DNA from: Janibacter corallicola NBRC 107790
GTDB lineage: Bacteria; Actinomycetota; Actinomycetes; Actinomycetales; Dermatophilaceae
Direction: 5' to 3'
NCBI RefSeq assembly: GCF_001570965.1
Contig: NZ_BCSR01000005.1
Coordinates: 58,363 to 122,362, forward strand
Length of the DNA: 64,000 bases
Below the pieces are notes generated by a model. That model had not been told where the DNA came from. It saw only the letters and a program-made list of their open reading frames with translations, and did not search any database. Positions 15,947 to 27,683 of this stretch are shown piece after piece. The translations under genes and the position numbers were made by a program. Position 1 is the stretch's first letter. Each line of letters starts with the position of its first letter.

Positions 15947-17272
15947 ATGAGCGAGATGACCGCACCCGAGCAGGAGGTCGTGCGGATCTGCCGGGACCTC
16001 CTGCGGATCGACACGAGCAACTACGGGCCCGGCAAGGACGGGCCGGGGGAGCGCGAGGCGGCCGACTACGTGGTCGCCGAGCTGCGGGAGGTCGGGCTGG
16101 AGCCCCAGGTCTTCGAGTCCGAGCCCGGGCGCACCACGGTGGCCGTCCGATTCGCGGGAGCGGACCGGGACCGGGGCGGGCTGTGCATCCACGGGCACCT
16201 CGACGTCGTGCCGGCCCACGCCGAGGACTGGACACATCCCCCCTTCGACGCGGTGGAGGAGGACGGCTGCCTCTGGGGCCGCGGTGCGGTGGACATGAAG
16301 GACATGGTCGCGATGATGCTCGCGGCCGCCCGCCACCTCGCCAGGACCGGGACCGTCCCGCCCCGGGACGTCCTCTTCGTGTTCTTCGCCGACGAGGAGG
16401 CCGGCGGCGTGCTCGGCAGCCACTTCATGGTCGAGCAGCACCGGGAGGTCTTCGACGGGATCACCGAGGCGATCTCCGAGGTCGGCGGCTACAGCGTCAC
16501 GGTCGAGGACGCGAAGGGGGAGGACCGCCGGGCCTACCTCCTGCAGACCGCGGAGAAGGGCATCGCGTGGCTGACGTTGCGCGCCACGGGCACCGCCGGC
16601 CACGGGTCGGTCCCGACCGATGACAACCCGATCGTCCACCTCGCGGAGGCGATCGCCCGGATCGACGCCCACAAGTGGCCCCGGGAGTACGTCGCCTCGG
16701 TGCGCGGCCTGCTCGACGGGCTCGCCGAGCTCACCGGCATCGGTTACAGCGACGAGGACATCGAGGAGCTGCTCGGGCGCATCGGGCCGGCGGCCGGGTT
16801 CGTGCGGGGAGCCCTGCAGGACACCGCGAACGTGACGATGCTGGAGTCCGGGTACAAGCACAACGTCATCCCGCAGGAGGCCACCGCCGCGCTGGACTGC
16901 CGCTTCCTGCCCGGGCACGACGAGGACCTGCTGCAGACCATCCGTGACCTCGCCGGTGAGCACGTCGAGGTGCTCATCGACCACAAGGACATCGCCCTGG
17001 ACTCGCCCTTCGAGGGGGACTTCGTCGAGCGGATGCGCGCCGCGCTGCTCAGCGAGGACCCGGAGGCGACGATCCTGCCGTACTGCCTCTCCGGCGGCAC
17101 CGACAACAAGGCGCTGTCCACGATCGGCGTGACCGGGTACGGCTTCGCCCCGCTGCGGCTGCCGGCGGACCTGGAGTTCGCGCCGATGTTCCACGGCGTC
17201 GACGAGCGGGTGCCGCTGGAGTCCCTCGAGTTCGGCGCGCGCGTGCTGTGGCGACTCATCGGGGACTGCTGA
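15947..17272 (+). CDS. M20/M25/M40 family zinc metallopeptidase (dipeptidase-like)
   Basis: 441 residues. Zinc-site motifs: GHLDVVP (His, Asp) near residue 83, WGRGAVDMKDM, FFADEEAGG (catalytic Glu pair) and a late His in MFHGVDE. The central dimerisation domain is present. This actinobacterial group (DapE/ArgE-related, M20 with YxxxVRGLLDG) probably acts on dipeptides or acylated amino acids in the cytoplasm. It has a leaderless start: TAGGCT (15934-15939) then 7 nt then ATG. Confidence 0.88.
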   Translation: MSEMTAPEQEVVRICRDLLRIDTSNYGPGKDGPGEREAADYVVAELREVGLEPQVFESEPGRTTVAVRFAGADRDRGGLCIHGHLDVVPAHAEDWTHPPFDAVEEDGCLWGRGAVDMKDMVAMMLAAARHLARTGTVPPRDVLFVFFADEEAGGVLGSHFMVEQHREVFDGITEAISEVGGYSVTVEDAKGEDRRAYLLQTAEKGIAWLTLRATGTAGHGSVPTDDNPIVHLAEAIARIDAHKWPREYVASVRGLLDGLAELTGIGYSDEDIEELLGRIGPAAGFVRGALQDTANVTMLESGYKHNVIPQEATAALDCRFLPGHDEDLLQTIRDLAGEHVEVLIDHKDIALDSPFEGDFVERMRAALLSEDPEATILPYCLSGGTDNKALSTIGVTGYGFAPLRLPADLEFAPMFHGVDERVPLESLEFGARVLWRLIGDC

Positions 17273-17284
17273 CCCGGGACGGCC

Positions 17285-17485
17285 TCAGCGCGGCGGGAGC
17301 GAGGCCGGGCGCGGGACGCGGATGATCTTGCGACGCAACCAGGTCCTGCGCGCGCCCCCGAGGTAGACCACGGTGCGGTGCAGCTCCCAACGCCCGTACT
17401 CGGCGTGGTCGGCCAGCTCCTGACGGATGTCGGAGCGCTGCGCCTCTTTCGGGAAGAGGATCGTGCGGAACTCGTACTCGGGCAT
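17285..17485 (-). CDS. DUF5703 family small protein
   Basis: 66 residues, MPEYEFRTILFPKEAQRSDI at the start and RRTWLRRKIIRVPRP near the end, matching the actinobacterial DUF5703 family, whose role is unknown. I prefer ATG 17485 because family members begin MPEYEFR; an ATG three codons upstream (17494) is possible. It is divergent from the acidic protein gene at 17524. Confidence 0.72.
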   Translation of the reverse strand: MPEYEFRTILFPKEAQRSDIRQELADHAEYGRWELHRTVVYLGGARRTWLRRKIIRVPRPASLPPR

Positions 17486-17523
17486 CGGTGCCATTCTCCC
17501 CCATGGGCGGTACCGTCAGGGGC

Positions 17524-17814
17524 ATGAGCGACCCGCGCCCCGCCCTCAACCAGCTGATCGCTGCCTTCGAACGTCACCTCGAGGCCTCGATGCAGCGCAA
17601 TGGCGAGGACGACCCCATCGTCGTCGCCGCGTACGAGGACCTCGCCGACGCCTTCGAGGCCTATGACGACGCCCTGAACGACGCCACCAGCGAGATGACC
17701 CCGCTCGTCGTCGTCGACGAGCAGTTCATGGTCGACGACGAGTACGACGACGATGACGAGGACTCCTACGGCGGACTCGACGACGAGGACTACGACGAGG
17801 ACGACGACCGCTGA
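17524..17814 (+). CDS. Small protein with a highly acidic C-terminus
   Basis: 96 residues: a helical first half (ALNQLIAAFERHLEA...) and a tail after residue 65 made almost only of Asp, Glu and Tyr. Similar actinobacterial proteins have been labelled primosomal protein, without evidence I trust. The acidic tail could bind a basic partner. It starts at ATG 17524, 7 nt after TACCGT (17511-17516). Confidence 0.7.
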   Translation: MSDPRPALNQLIAAFERHLEASMQRNGEDDPIVVAAYEDLADAFEAYDDALNDATSEMTPLVVVDEQFMVDDEYDDDDEDSYGGLDDEDYDEDDDR

Positions 17815-17821
17815 GCGGAGC

Positions 17822-18823
17822 TCACAGCCAGCCGGAGCGCTTGAAGAGCCGGTGGAGGAGCACGCAGGTCCCGAGCATCACGAGCAGCACGACCGGGTAG
17901 CCGTAGTGCAGCGTGTGGCCGGCGAGGTCCACGGATGCGCTCAGCTCGGGCATCCCGTCGAAGTTCATGCCGTAGATCCCGGCGATGGCCGTCGGCACGG
18001 CGAGGATCGCCGCCCACGCGGAGATGCGGCGCATGTCCTGGTTCTGCTGCAGCCCGACCTGGGCGAGGTGGGCGCTGAGCACGTCCGAGAGCAGCCGGTC
18101 CTGGGACTCGGTGTTGTCGATCGCCAGGGACAGGTGGTCCTTGACGTCGCGCATGAGCAGTCGCAGCTCCTCGGTCGGGACGGGTGAGCGCTGGTCGGCG
18201 AGTCCCGCGACCGGCCGGGCGAGCGGGAGCGTGGCCCGCTTGAACTCCAGTACCTCGCGTTTGAGCGCGTAGATGTCGCTGGTCTCGACCTTCCCGTCGG
18301 TGGAGAAGACGCCGGACTCGATGGCATCGAGGTCCTGCTGCAGCTCGTCCTCGATGATCAGGTACCGGTCCACGACGTGGTCGATGATCGCGTGGAAGAC
18401 GCCCCAGGGGCCGTGCTCCAGGGCGGTGCGGTCCGCCTCGAGACTCGAGCGCAGCCCGGCCAGCGGAGTGGCCTCACCGCGTCGGACGGTCACGATCGAG
18501 TGGGGGCCGAGGAAGACCATGAGCTCCCCGGACTCCACGTCGGAGGTCTCCTCCACGTAGCGCAGCGGGCGCAGCACCATGAAGTAGCCGTCGCCGTAGC
18601 GCTCGATCTTCGGTCGCTGGTCACCCTTGACGGAGTCCTCGATCGCGAGCGGGTGCAGCTCGAGCTCGTCGGAGACGCGGGCGAAGGTCTCCCGGGAGGG
18701 GTCCTTCATCCCGATCCACAGGAAGTCCGAGGCGTCGCCGTCGCGGATCTGCGCCAGTGCGCTGCCGATGTCCTCGCAGGGCACTCTGCGGCCACCGGAG
18801 TAGCGGGCCTGGTCGACGATCAC
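17822..18823 (-). CDS. corA: CorA family magnesium/cobalt channel
   Basis: 333 residues: a long cytoplasmic N-terminal domain (residues 1-265), then two C-terminal membrane helices with the selectivity motif YGMNFDGMPE between them, which is diagnostic for CorA. It forms a pentameric channel for Mg2+ (or Co2+/Ni2+). Basic residues at the extreme C-terminus (HRLFKRSGWL) match the family. GTG start at 18823, divergent from the phosphatase gene 50 bp away. Confidence 0.93.
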   Translation of the reverse strand: MIVDQARYSGGRRVPCEDIGSALAQIRDGDASDFLWIGMKDPSRETFARVSDELELHPLAIEDSVKGDQRPKIERYGDGYFMVLRPLRYVEETSDVESGELMVFLGPHSIVTVRRGEATPLAGLRSSLEADRTALEHGPWGVFHAIIDHVVDRYLIIEDELQQDLDAIESGVFSTDGKVETSDIYALKREVLEFKRATLPLARPVAGLADQRSPVPTEELRLLMRDVKDHLSLAIDNTESQDRLLSDVLSAHLAQVGLQQNQDMRRISAWAAILAVPTAIAGIYGMNFDGMPELSASVDLAGHTLHYGYPVVLLVMLGTCVLLHRLFKRSGWL

Positions 18824-18872
18824 GTGGGCATCGTCTCAGCCGGCGGGAGCGGGTGAGACGTAGGCTGACGGT

Positions 18873-19589
18873 GTGGCGTACTGCATCCTCATCAGGCACG
18901 GTCGGTCCACGGCCAACACGAAGGGGGTCCTCGCCGGCTGGCTCGAGGGCGTGGACCTCGACGACACCGGCCGCCGGCAGGCCGAGGAGCTCGTCGACCG
19001 GCTGGGGGACACCCCCTTCGTCCACCTCGTGACCAGCCCGTTGGGCCGGTGCCGGCAGACCGCGGCCCCGCTCGCCCGGGCGCACGACCTGACCCCCGAG
19101 GTGGATCCCGAGGTGGGGGAGTGCCACTACGGCTCCTGGACCGGGCGCCCGCTGAAGGAGCTGACCTCCGAGCCGCTCTGGCGCACCGTGCAGGACCAAC
19201 CCTCGCGTGCCGCCTTCCCGTCGTCCTCGGAGCACGAGGGGGAGTCGATCGCCGCGATGGCAGAACGGGCCGCCGCAGCGGCCACGCGGATCGACGCCCG
19301 GGTGACGGAGGAGCACGGCGAGCAGGCGGTGTGGGCGATGGTCAGCCACGGTGACGTCATCAAGTCGGTGCTCGCACACGCCGCCGCCACGCCGCTGGAC
19401 CACTTCCAGCGATGGCACGTCGACCCGGCCTCGGTCTCGGTCGTCCACTTCACCCGCACCCGCCCGATGGTGCTGCGCAGCAACGACACCGGGGTGTCCA
19501 CGCTGCACCCGCCGAAGCCCACCGAGGACACGGAGCCCTCCGGGGACGCCGCCGTCGGTGGCGGTGCGGGGCTAGGGTCGGACGCATGA
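18873..19589 (+). CDS. Histidine phosphatase family protein (MSMEG_4193-like)
   Basis: 238 residues. The phosphoglycerate-mutase-like motif LIRHGRSTAN is at the start, with the catalytic partner Glu in GECHYGSW and second His in MVSHGDVIKS. This group is encoded with DUF3090, SCO1664-like and mshC genes in many actinobacteria, as here. The substrate is unknown. The C-terminal 35 residues are low-complexity. Leaderless start: TAGGCT then 6 nt then GTG. Its end overlaps the DUF3090 start. Confidence 0.85.
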   Translation: MAYCILIRHGRSTANTKGVLAGWLEGVDLDDTGRRQAEELVDRLGDTPFVHLVTSPLGRCRQTAAPLARAHDLTPEVDPEVGECHYGSWTGRPLKELTSEPLWRTVQDQPSRAAFPSSSEHEGESIAAMAERAAAAATRIDARVTEEHGEQAVWAMVSHGDVIKSVLAHAAATPLDHFQRWHVDPASVSVVHFTRTRPMVLRSNDTGVSTLHPPKPTEDTEPSGDAAVGGGAGLGSDA

Positions 19590-20104
19590 CCCTCGTCGAC
19601 TTCGACCCACCGGAGCGCTTCATCGTGGGAACGGTGGGCGCTCCCGGCCAGCGGACCTTCTTCGTGCAGGCCAGCGACGGCGACCGCCGGGTGCAGGTCT
19701 CCCTCGAGAAGCTCCACGCCCAGGTACTGGCCGAGCGCATCGGGGAGCTCCTCGATCAGGTGGCCGGCGCCGAGGCCACGGTGGCCGCCGCTGCGGAGGC
19801 CGCGGACAACGCGCCCCTCGACACGCCGATCGAGGAGGACTTCCGGGTCAGCGCCCTCGCGCTCTCGTGGGACGAGGACCGGCACGTGCTCGTGATCGAG
19901 GCCCACGACCGCGACCCCGACGAGACGGAGCAGGACGACGTCGTCAACACGCTGCGGGTCACGCTCGGCCCGGCGCAGGCCCGTGCCTTCGCGCGCCGTT
20001 GCGAGACCGTCGTGCGGGCCGGGCGCCCCGCCTGTCCCTTCTGCGGTGGCCCGGTCGACCCCGAGGGGCACATCTGCCCGCGCGCGAACGGGTACAAGCG
20101 CTGA
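19586..20104 (+). CDS. DUF3090 family protein with a C-terminal zinc ribbon
   Basis: 172 residues. Residues 1-140 match DUF3090 (FIVGTVGAPGQRTFFVQA...). The end carries CPFCGGPVDPEGHICPR, a four-ligand zinc ribbon. Function unknown; constant neighbour of the SCO1664-like gene. ATG 19586 overlaps the preceding stop, yet also has TAGGGT (19573-19578) 7 nt upstream, so it may be both coupled and separately transcribed as a leaderless mRNA. Confidence 0.83.
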   Translation: MTLVDFDPPERFIVGTVGAPGQRTFFVQASDGDRRVQVSLEKLHAQVLAERIGELLDQVAGAEATVAAAAEAADNAPLDTPIEEDFRVSALALSWDEDRHVLVIEAHDRDPDETEQDDVVNTLRVTLGPAQARAFARRCETVVRAGRPACPFCGGPVDPEGHICPRANGYKR

Positions 20105-20892
20105 GCGGCCCGGACACGCAGTGGCTGCGCACTGGCGAGCTGGTCCTCATCGGCCGCCACCCGCTGGCCAGCAACTACGCCGCCGTCGCGCGGGTGGAGG
20201 CGCAGGGCCGCTCCCGGACGGTGGTGTACAAGCCGATCCGGGGCGAGCGCCCGCTGTGGGACTTCCCGGACGGCTCCCTCGCCGCGCGTGAGGTCGCGAC
20301 CTGCCGGATCGATGAGCTCGGTGGCTTCGGACTCGTGCCGCCGACAGTGCTGCGTGACGGCCCGCTCGGACCGGGAGCGGTGCAGGAGTGGGTCGGTGAG
20401 GTGGAGCGCCCAGCACCGAGCCCGGTCTCGGTGACCCGGCCGGACGACGTTCCCGAGGGGAACATCGTCGTGCTCGGCGGTGAGGACGAGGAGGGCGACC
20501 CGCTCGTCGTCTCCCACCCGGACGACCCACGGCTGCGCTCGATGGCGGTGCTCGACGCGGTCATCAACAACTCCGACCGCAAGGGCAGCCACATCCTGCT
20601 CGCCGACGGCGGTCTCCGGGGCATCGACCACGGCGTGAGCCTGCACGAGGACCCGAAGCTGCGCACCGTGCTGTGGGGCTGGGCCGGCGAGCCACTGCCG
20701 GAGCAGGAGACCGCCCGCCTCTCCCGGCTCGCGGCCGCGCTCGAGGAGGAGGCCGTGCGGGAGGAGCTGGTCGACCTCATCACGCCCGTGGAGCTGGACG
20801 CCCTGACCGCCCGGGTGGGCGAGCTCCTCGCGACGGGAGTCCACCCCGCGCCCTCCGAGGGGTGGCCGGCCATCCCCTGGCCACCGCTGTGA
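20101..20892 (+). CDS. SCO1664 family protein (kinase-fold like), probable CTG start
   Basis: 263 residues. GELVL...VVYKPIRGERPLWDFPDG near the start, AVLDAVINNSDRKGSHIL and GIDHGVSLHE in the middle give the pattern of the SCO1664 family, which resembles a lipid/protein kinase fold (catalytic Asp-Asn in NNSDRKGSHILL, metal Asp in GIDHG). No ATG, GTG or TTG exists in frame between the upstream stop region and the conserved domain. CTG at 20101 overlaps the DUF3090 stop as CTGA and gives the usual ten residues before the GEL motif. I take it as the start. Confidence 0.75.
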   Translation: MSGPDTQWLRTGELVLIGRHPLASNYAAVARVEAQGRSRTVVYKPIRGERPLWDFPDGSLAAREVATCRIDELGGFGLVPPTVLRDGPLGPGAVQEWVGEVERPAPSPVSVTRPDDVPEGNIVVLGGEDEEGDPLVVSHPDDPRLRSMAVLDAVINNSDRKGSHILLADGGLRGIDHGVSLHEDPKLRTVLWGWAGEPLPEQETARLSRLAAALEEEAVREELVDLITPVELDALTARVGELLATGVHPAPSEGWPAIPWPPL

Positions 20893-20915
20893 CCGCGACC
20901 TCGTAGGCTGTCGTC

Positions 20916-22157
20916 GTGAGAGCCTGGCCAACCCTGCACGTACCCAAGGTCACGGGGACCGCGGTCCCCCTTCGCCTCCACGACGTCGCCCGCGACGAGG
21001 TGGCGCCGGTGGAGGCCGGTGACCGGGCGGGCCTGTACGTCTGCGGGGTCACCCCGTACGACACGACCCACATGGGGCACGCGGCGACCTACGTGACCTT
21101 CGACCTCGTGCACCGGGTGCTGCGGGTGAACGGACACCGGGTCAGCTACGTGCAGAACGTCACCGACGTCGACGACCCGCTCTTCGAGCGGGCCGCCCGG
21201 GACGGCGTGGACTGGCGCACCCTGGGGCAGGAGCAGGTCGACCTCTTCCGGGAGGACATGACCGCCCTGTCGGTGCTGCCGCCGGACCACTTCGTCGGCG
21301 TCATGGAGGCGATGGACACGATCATCGCCTCCGTGACGCGTCTGGTGGACCTCGGCAAGACGTACGAGGTCGAGGAGGACGGGGTGCGTGACACCTACCT
21401 CGACCTGGCGGCCGCCGGCGGCCTCGGGGAGCTGAGCCACCTCGACCGGGAGACCATGCTCGCCTTCTCCGCCGAGCGCGGCGGGGACCCGCAGCGGAAG
21501 GGCAAGCGCGACCCGCTGGACCCGATGCTGTGGAAGGGCGAGCGAGAGGGCGAACCGGCATGGGACGGCGGTCTGCTGGGGCCCGGTCGACCCGGCTGGC
21601 ACATCGAGTGCACCGCGATCGCGATGGAGCACCTCGGCGGGCGCATCGACGTACAGGGCGGCGGGACCGACCTGGTCTTCCCGCACCACGAGATGTCGGT
21701 GATCCAGGCGGAGGCGATCACCGGCGATCGTCCCTTCGCGACCCACACCGCCCACCAGGCGATGGTCGGGTACCTGGGCGAGAAGATGAGCAAGTCCAAG
21801 GGCAACCTCGTGCGGGTCTCGGGCCTGCGGGCCCAGGGTGTGGACCCCGTCGCGATCCGGCTCGTGCTGCTCGGGCACCACTACCGGGGTGAGTGGGAGT
21901 GGACCGACGAGGACCTGGCCGCCGGGGTGGAGCGCCTCGAGCGGTGGCGCCGGGCGATGTCGACCGACGGTGGACCGGACGCCACCGAGGCGATCACCGA
22001 GGTGCGCGAGGCCCTCTCCGACGACCTGGACTCCCCGACGGCACTCGTCGCGGTGGACCGGTGGTGCGAGCGCTCCCTCACCGAGGGCGGTGACGTGCGC
22101 TCCGCTCCCGGCGAGATGGCCCGCGCCGTCGACGCACTCCTGGGCATCCGGCTCTAG
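20916..22157 (+). CDS. mshC: L-cysteine:1D-myo-inositol 2-amino-2-deoxy-alpha-D-glucopyranoside ligase
   Basis: Third step of mycothiol synthesis: joins cysteine to GlcN-inositol using ATP. 413 residues, related to cysteinyl-tRNA synthetase: zinc Cys in YVCGVTPYD, HIGH-like THMGHA, WHIEC motif (GWHIECTAIAM), HHEMS and the KMSKS loop (EKMSKSKG), but no anticodon-binding domain, which separates MshC from CysRS. It starts at GTG 20916, 6 nt after TAGGCT (20904-20909). Confidence 0.94.
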   Translation: MRAWPTLHVPKVTGTAVPLRLHDVARDEVAPVEAGDRAGLYVCGVTPYDTTHMGHAATYVTFDLVHRVLRVNGHRVSYVQNVTDVDDPLFERAARDGVDWRTLGQEQVDLFREDMTALSVLPPDHFVGVMEAMDTIIASVTRLVDLGKTYEVEEDGVRDTYLDLAAAGGLGELSHLDRETMLAFSAERGGDPQRKGKRDPLDPMLWKGEREGEPAWDGGLLGPGRPGWHIECTAIAMEHLGGRIDVQGGGTDLVFPHHEMSVIQAEAITGDRPFATHTAHQAMVGYLGEKMSKSKGNLVRVSGLRAQGVDPVAIRLVLLGHHYRGEWEWTDEDLAAGVERLERWRRAMSTDGGPDATEAITEVREALSDDLDSPTALVAVDRWCERSLTEGGDVRSAPGEMARAVDALLGIRL

Positions 22158-22165
22158 TCAGCCCG

Positions 22166-22193
22166 GAGCGGGTGGGTCCCGCGCCTCCCGCTC
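22166..22193. terminator. Hairpin between mshC and the PAC2 gene
   Basis: GAGCGGG (22166-22172) pairs with CCCGCTC (22187-22193) around a 14-nt loop, between two convergent genes and touching the PAC2 stop codon. Moderate strength. Confidence 0.45.
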
Positions 22194-23049
22194 AGGCCTG
22201 GCCCGGGCCGCCGTCGCGGCGGCGTCGCAGGTAGCGCTCGAACTCCTTGGCGATGGCGTCGCCGCTGGCCTCGGGAAGCTCGCTGGTGTCCTGCGCCTCC
22301 TCGAGCGCCGAGACGTACTCGCCGACCTCCTCGTCGGTGTTCGCGAGCTCGTCGACGCCCCGCTCCCAGGCCCGGGACTCCTCCTCGAGCTCCCCGTGGT
22401 CGACGACGCTGTCCAGCAGGTCCTCGACGACGGTCAGCAGGGCGAGCGAGGCCTTCGGGCAGGGGACCTGGGCGGCGTAGTGCGGGATCGCCGCCCACAC
22501 CGAGATCGAGGTCATCTCGGCCTGGTGCGCGCCGTCGGCGAAGACCCCGGTGATGCCCGTCGGTCCCTCGTAGCGGGCGGGTTCCAGGTCCAGCTCCCGG
22601 GCGAGTGCCTCGTCCTCGGTCGCCGTGGTGACCGGGATCGGGCGGGTGTGCGCGACGTCGGCGAGCAGGGCACCGAGGGTCACGACCGTCCCGACCCCGT
22701 GGTCCAGGCCCAGGTCGAGGATCTCGGTGGTGAAGGCGCGCCACCGGAAGGAGGGCTCGACGCCCGTGACGAGCAGGACGTCACGTCCGAGCCCCTCCGG
22801 GGAGGCCAGCTGCACCTGGGTGGTGTTCCACTGCACGCCGCGCGCGGGGCCGTGCCGGATGATGCGCGGGCGATTGACCTGGAAGTCGTAGTAGTCCTCC
22901 GGGTCGACGGCGGCGACGGTCTCCGCGTCCCACACCTCGCCGAGGTGCTCGATGACCCGGGAGGCCGACTCACCGGCGTCGTTCCAGCCCTCGAAGGCCA
23001 CGAGCATCACCGGGTCACGCAGCTCCGGCAGGTCTTGGATCTCGATCAC
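22192..23049 (-). CDS. PAC2 family protein
   Basis: About 285 residues with the PAC2 pattern MLVAFEGWNDAGESAS at the N-terminus and LGALLADVAHTRPIPV in the middle, like actinobacterial proteasome-assembly-chaperone homologues. The C-terminus is acidic then basic (YLRRRRDG). A role with the Pup-proteasome a few kb away is attractive but unproven. I start at GTG 23049 because TACGCT (23057-23062 on this strand) lies 7 nt before it; ATG 23055 would leave only 1 nt. The start region overlaps the end of the nuclease gene by 35 bp. Confidence 0.82.
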   Translation of the reverse strand: MIEIQDLPELRDPVMLVAFEGWNDAGESASRVIEHLGEVWDAETVAAVDPEDYYDFQVNRPRIIRHGPARGVQWNTTQVQLASPEGLGRDVLLVTGVEPSFRWRAFTTEILDLGLDHGVGTVVTLGALLADVAHTRPIPVTTATEDEALARELDLEPARYEGPTGITGVFADGAHQAEMTSISVWAAIPHYAAQVPCPKASLALLTVVEDLLDSVVDHGELEEESRAWERGVDELANTDEEVGEYVSALEEAQDTSELPEASGDAIAKEFERYLRRRRDGGPGQA

Positions 23050-23884
23050 GCTCATCAGCGTACGACGCGGACCCACTCGCGCCATGGACCCGGTCCACCT
23101 CCCGCGGCATCTCCGGCGGGGTGCCACCGAAGGCGGGGCACAGCGGCTTGAAGTCACACCACGAGCACAGCCGGGAGGGCCGGGGCAGGAAGGTACGCTC
23201 CTCGATCGCCCGCTCGATGGCCTCGTGGACCGCGCGGACGTTGCGCTCCAGGCCGCGCAGGTCGGCCTCGTCGGGGGCGTAGCGCACGACCTGTCCGTCG
23301 CCGAGGTAGACCAGCTGCAGCAGGTCCGGCACCCGCCCGGTGAGGCGCCACAGCACGAGACCGTAGAACTTCATCTGGAACAGCGCCTGCCCCTCGAAGC
23401 GCTCCGAGGGGGCGCGGCCCGTCTTGTAGTCGACGATGCGCACCTCACCGGTGGGCGCCACGTCGAGCCGGTCGACGATGCCCCGCATGACGAGGCCGTC
23501 GACCTCGACCTCGACCTTCAGCTCACGGTCAGACGGCTCGAGCCTCGAGGGATCCTCGAGGGTGAACCACCGCTGCACGAGCCGCTCCGCCTCGCGGAAC
23601 CAGGTCTCGTCCCCCTTCTCCCGCTCGCGGAGCATCTCGGCCAGCTCCGGTCGCTCCGCGACGAGGGCCTCCCAGCACCCGGGGAGCAGCTCGACCGCTG
23701 CCTCGGGGGTGCGCTGCTCCGCCGGCAGCTCGAAGAGTTCCTCGAGCACCGAGTGCACGAGCGTCCCGCGCGCCGCGGCGGGGGAGGGCGCCTCGGGGAC
23801 GCGGTCGATGCTGCGCAGCCGGTACTTCAGCGGGCACTGCTTGAAGTCGGCGGCCCGCGAGGGCGAGATCGTGGGGGTGGGCAC
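23015..23884 (-). CDS. RecB family exonuclease-like protein with Fe-S cysteines (Cas4/AddB-like)
   Basis: 289 residues. A PD-(D/E)XK nuclease: GTLVHSVLEELF, IVDRLD and IVDYKTG supply the active-site acids and Lys; QALFQMKFYGLVLW is the QhxxY motif. Four cysteines, one at CPLKYRLR (residue 17) and three in CSWCDFKPLC near the end, fit a 4Fe-4S cluster as in AddB and Cas4. No CRISPR locus is near, so a DNA repair role is more likely. GTG 23884 directly abuts the metH stop, suggesting coupling. Confidence 0.85.
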   Translation of the reverse strand: MPTPTISPSRAADFKQCPLKYRLRSIDRVPEAPSPAAARGTLVHSVLEELFELPAEQRTPEAAVELLPGCWEALVAERPELAEMLREREKGDETWFREAERLVQRWFTLEDPSRLEPSDRELKVEVEVDGLVMRGIVDRLDVAPTGEVRIVDYKTGRAPSERFEGQALFQMKFYGLVLWRLTGRVPDLLQLVYLGDGQVVRYAPDEADLRGLERNVRAVHEAIERAIEERTFLPRPSRLCSWCDFKPLCPAFGGTPPEMPREVDRVHGASGSASYADERDRDPRPAGAA

Positions 23885-27604
<3,720 letters not shown>

Positions 27605-27683
27605 CGTGGAGTTCCTGTCGGGACGGGGGTGGGTGGTCCACCACCCATTATCACCTTGGCGCTGCGTCGCCTAGGGTCTGGTC

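Noticed and set aside
17838..18187. Plus-strand frames opposite corA
   Set aside because: CorA with its GMN motif is unmistakable; the opposing frames have no start context or motifs.
27605..27683. Cobalamin riboswitch before metH
   Set aside because: The region between metH and the divergent gene is only 79 bp and lacks the B12-box; too short for a cobalamin riboswitch.
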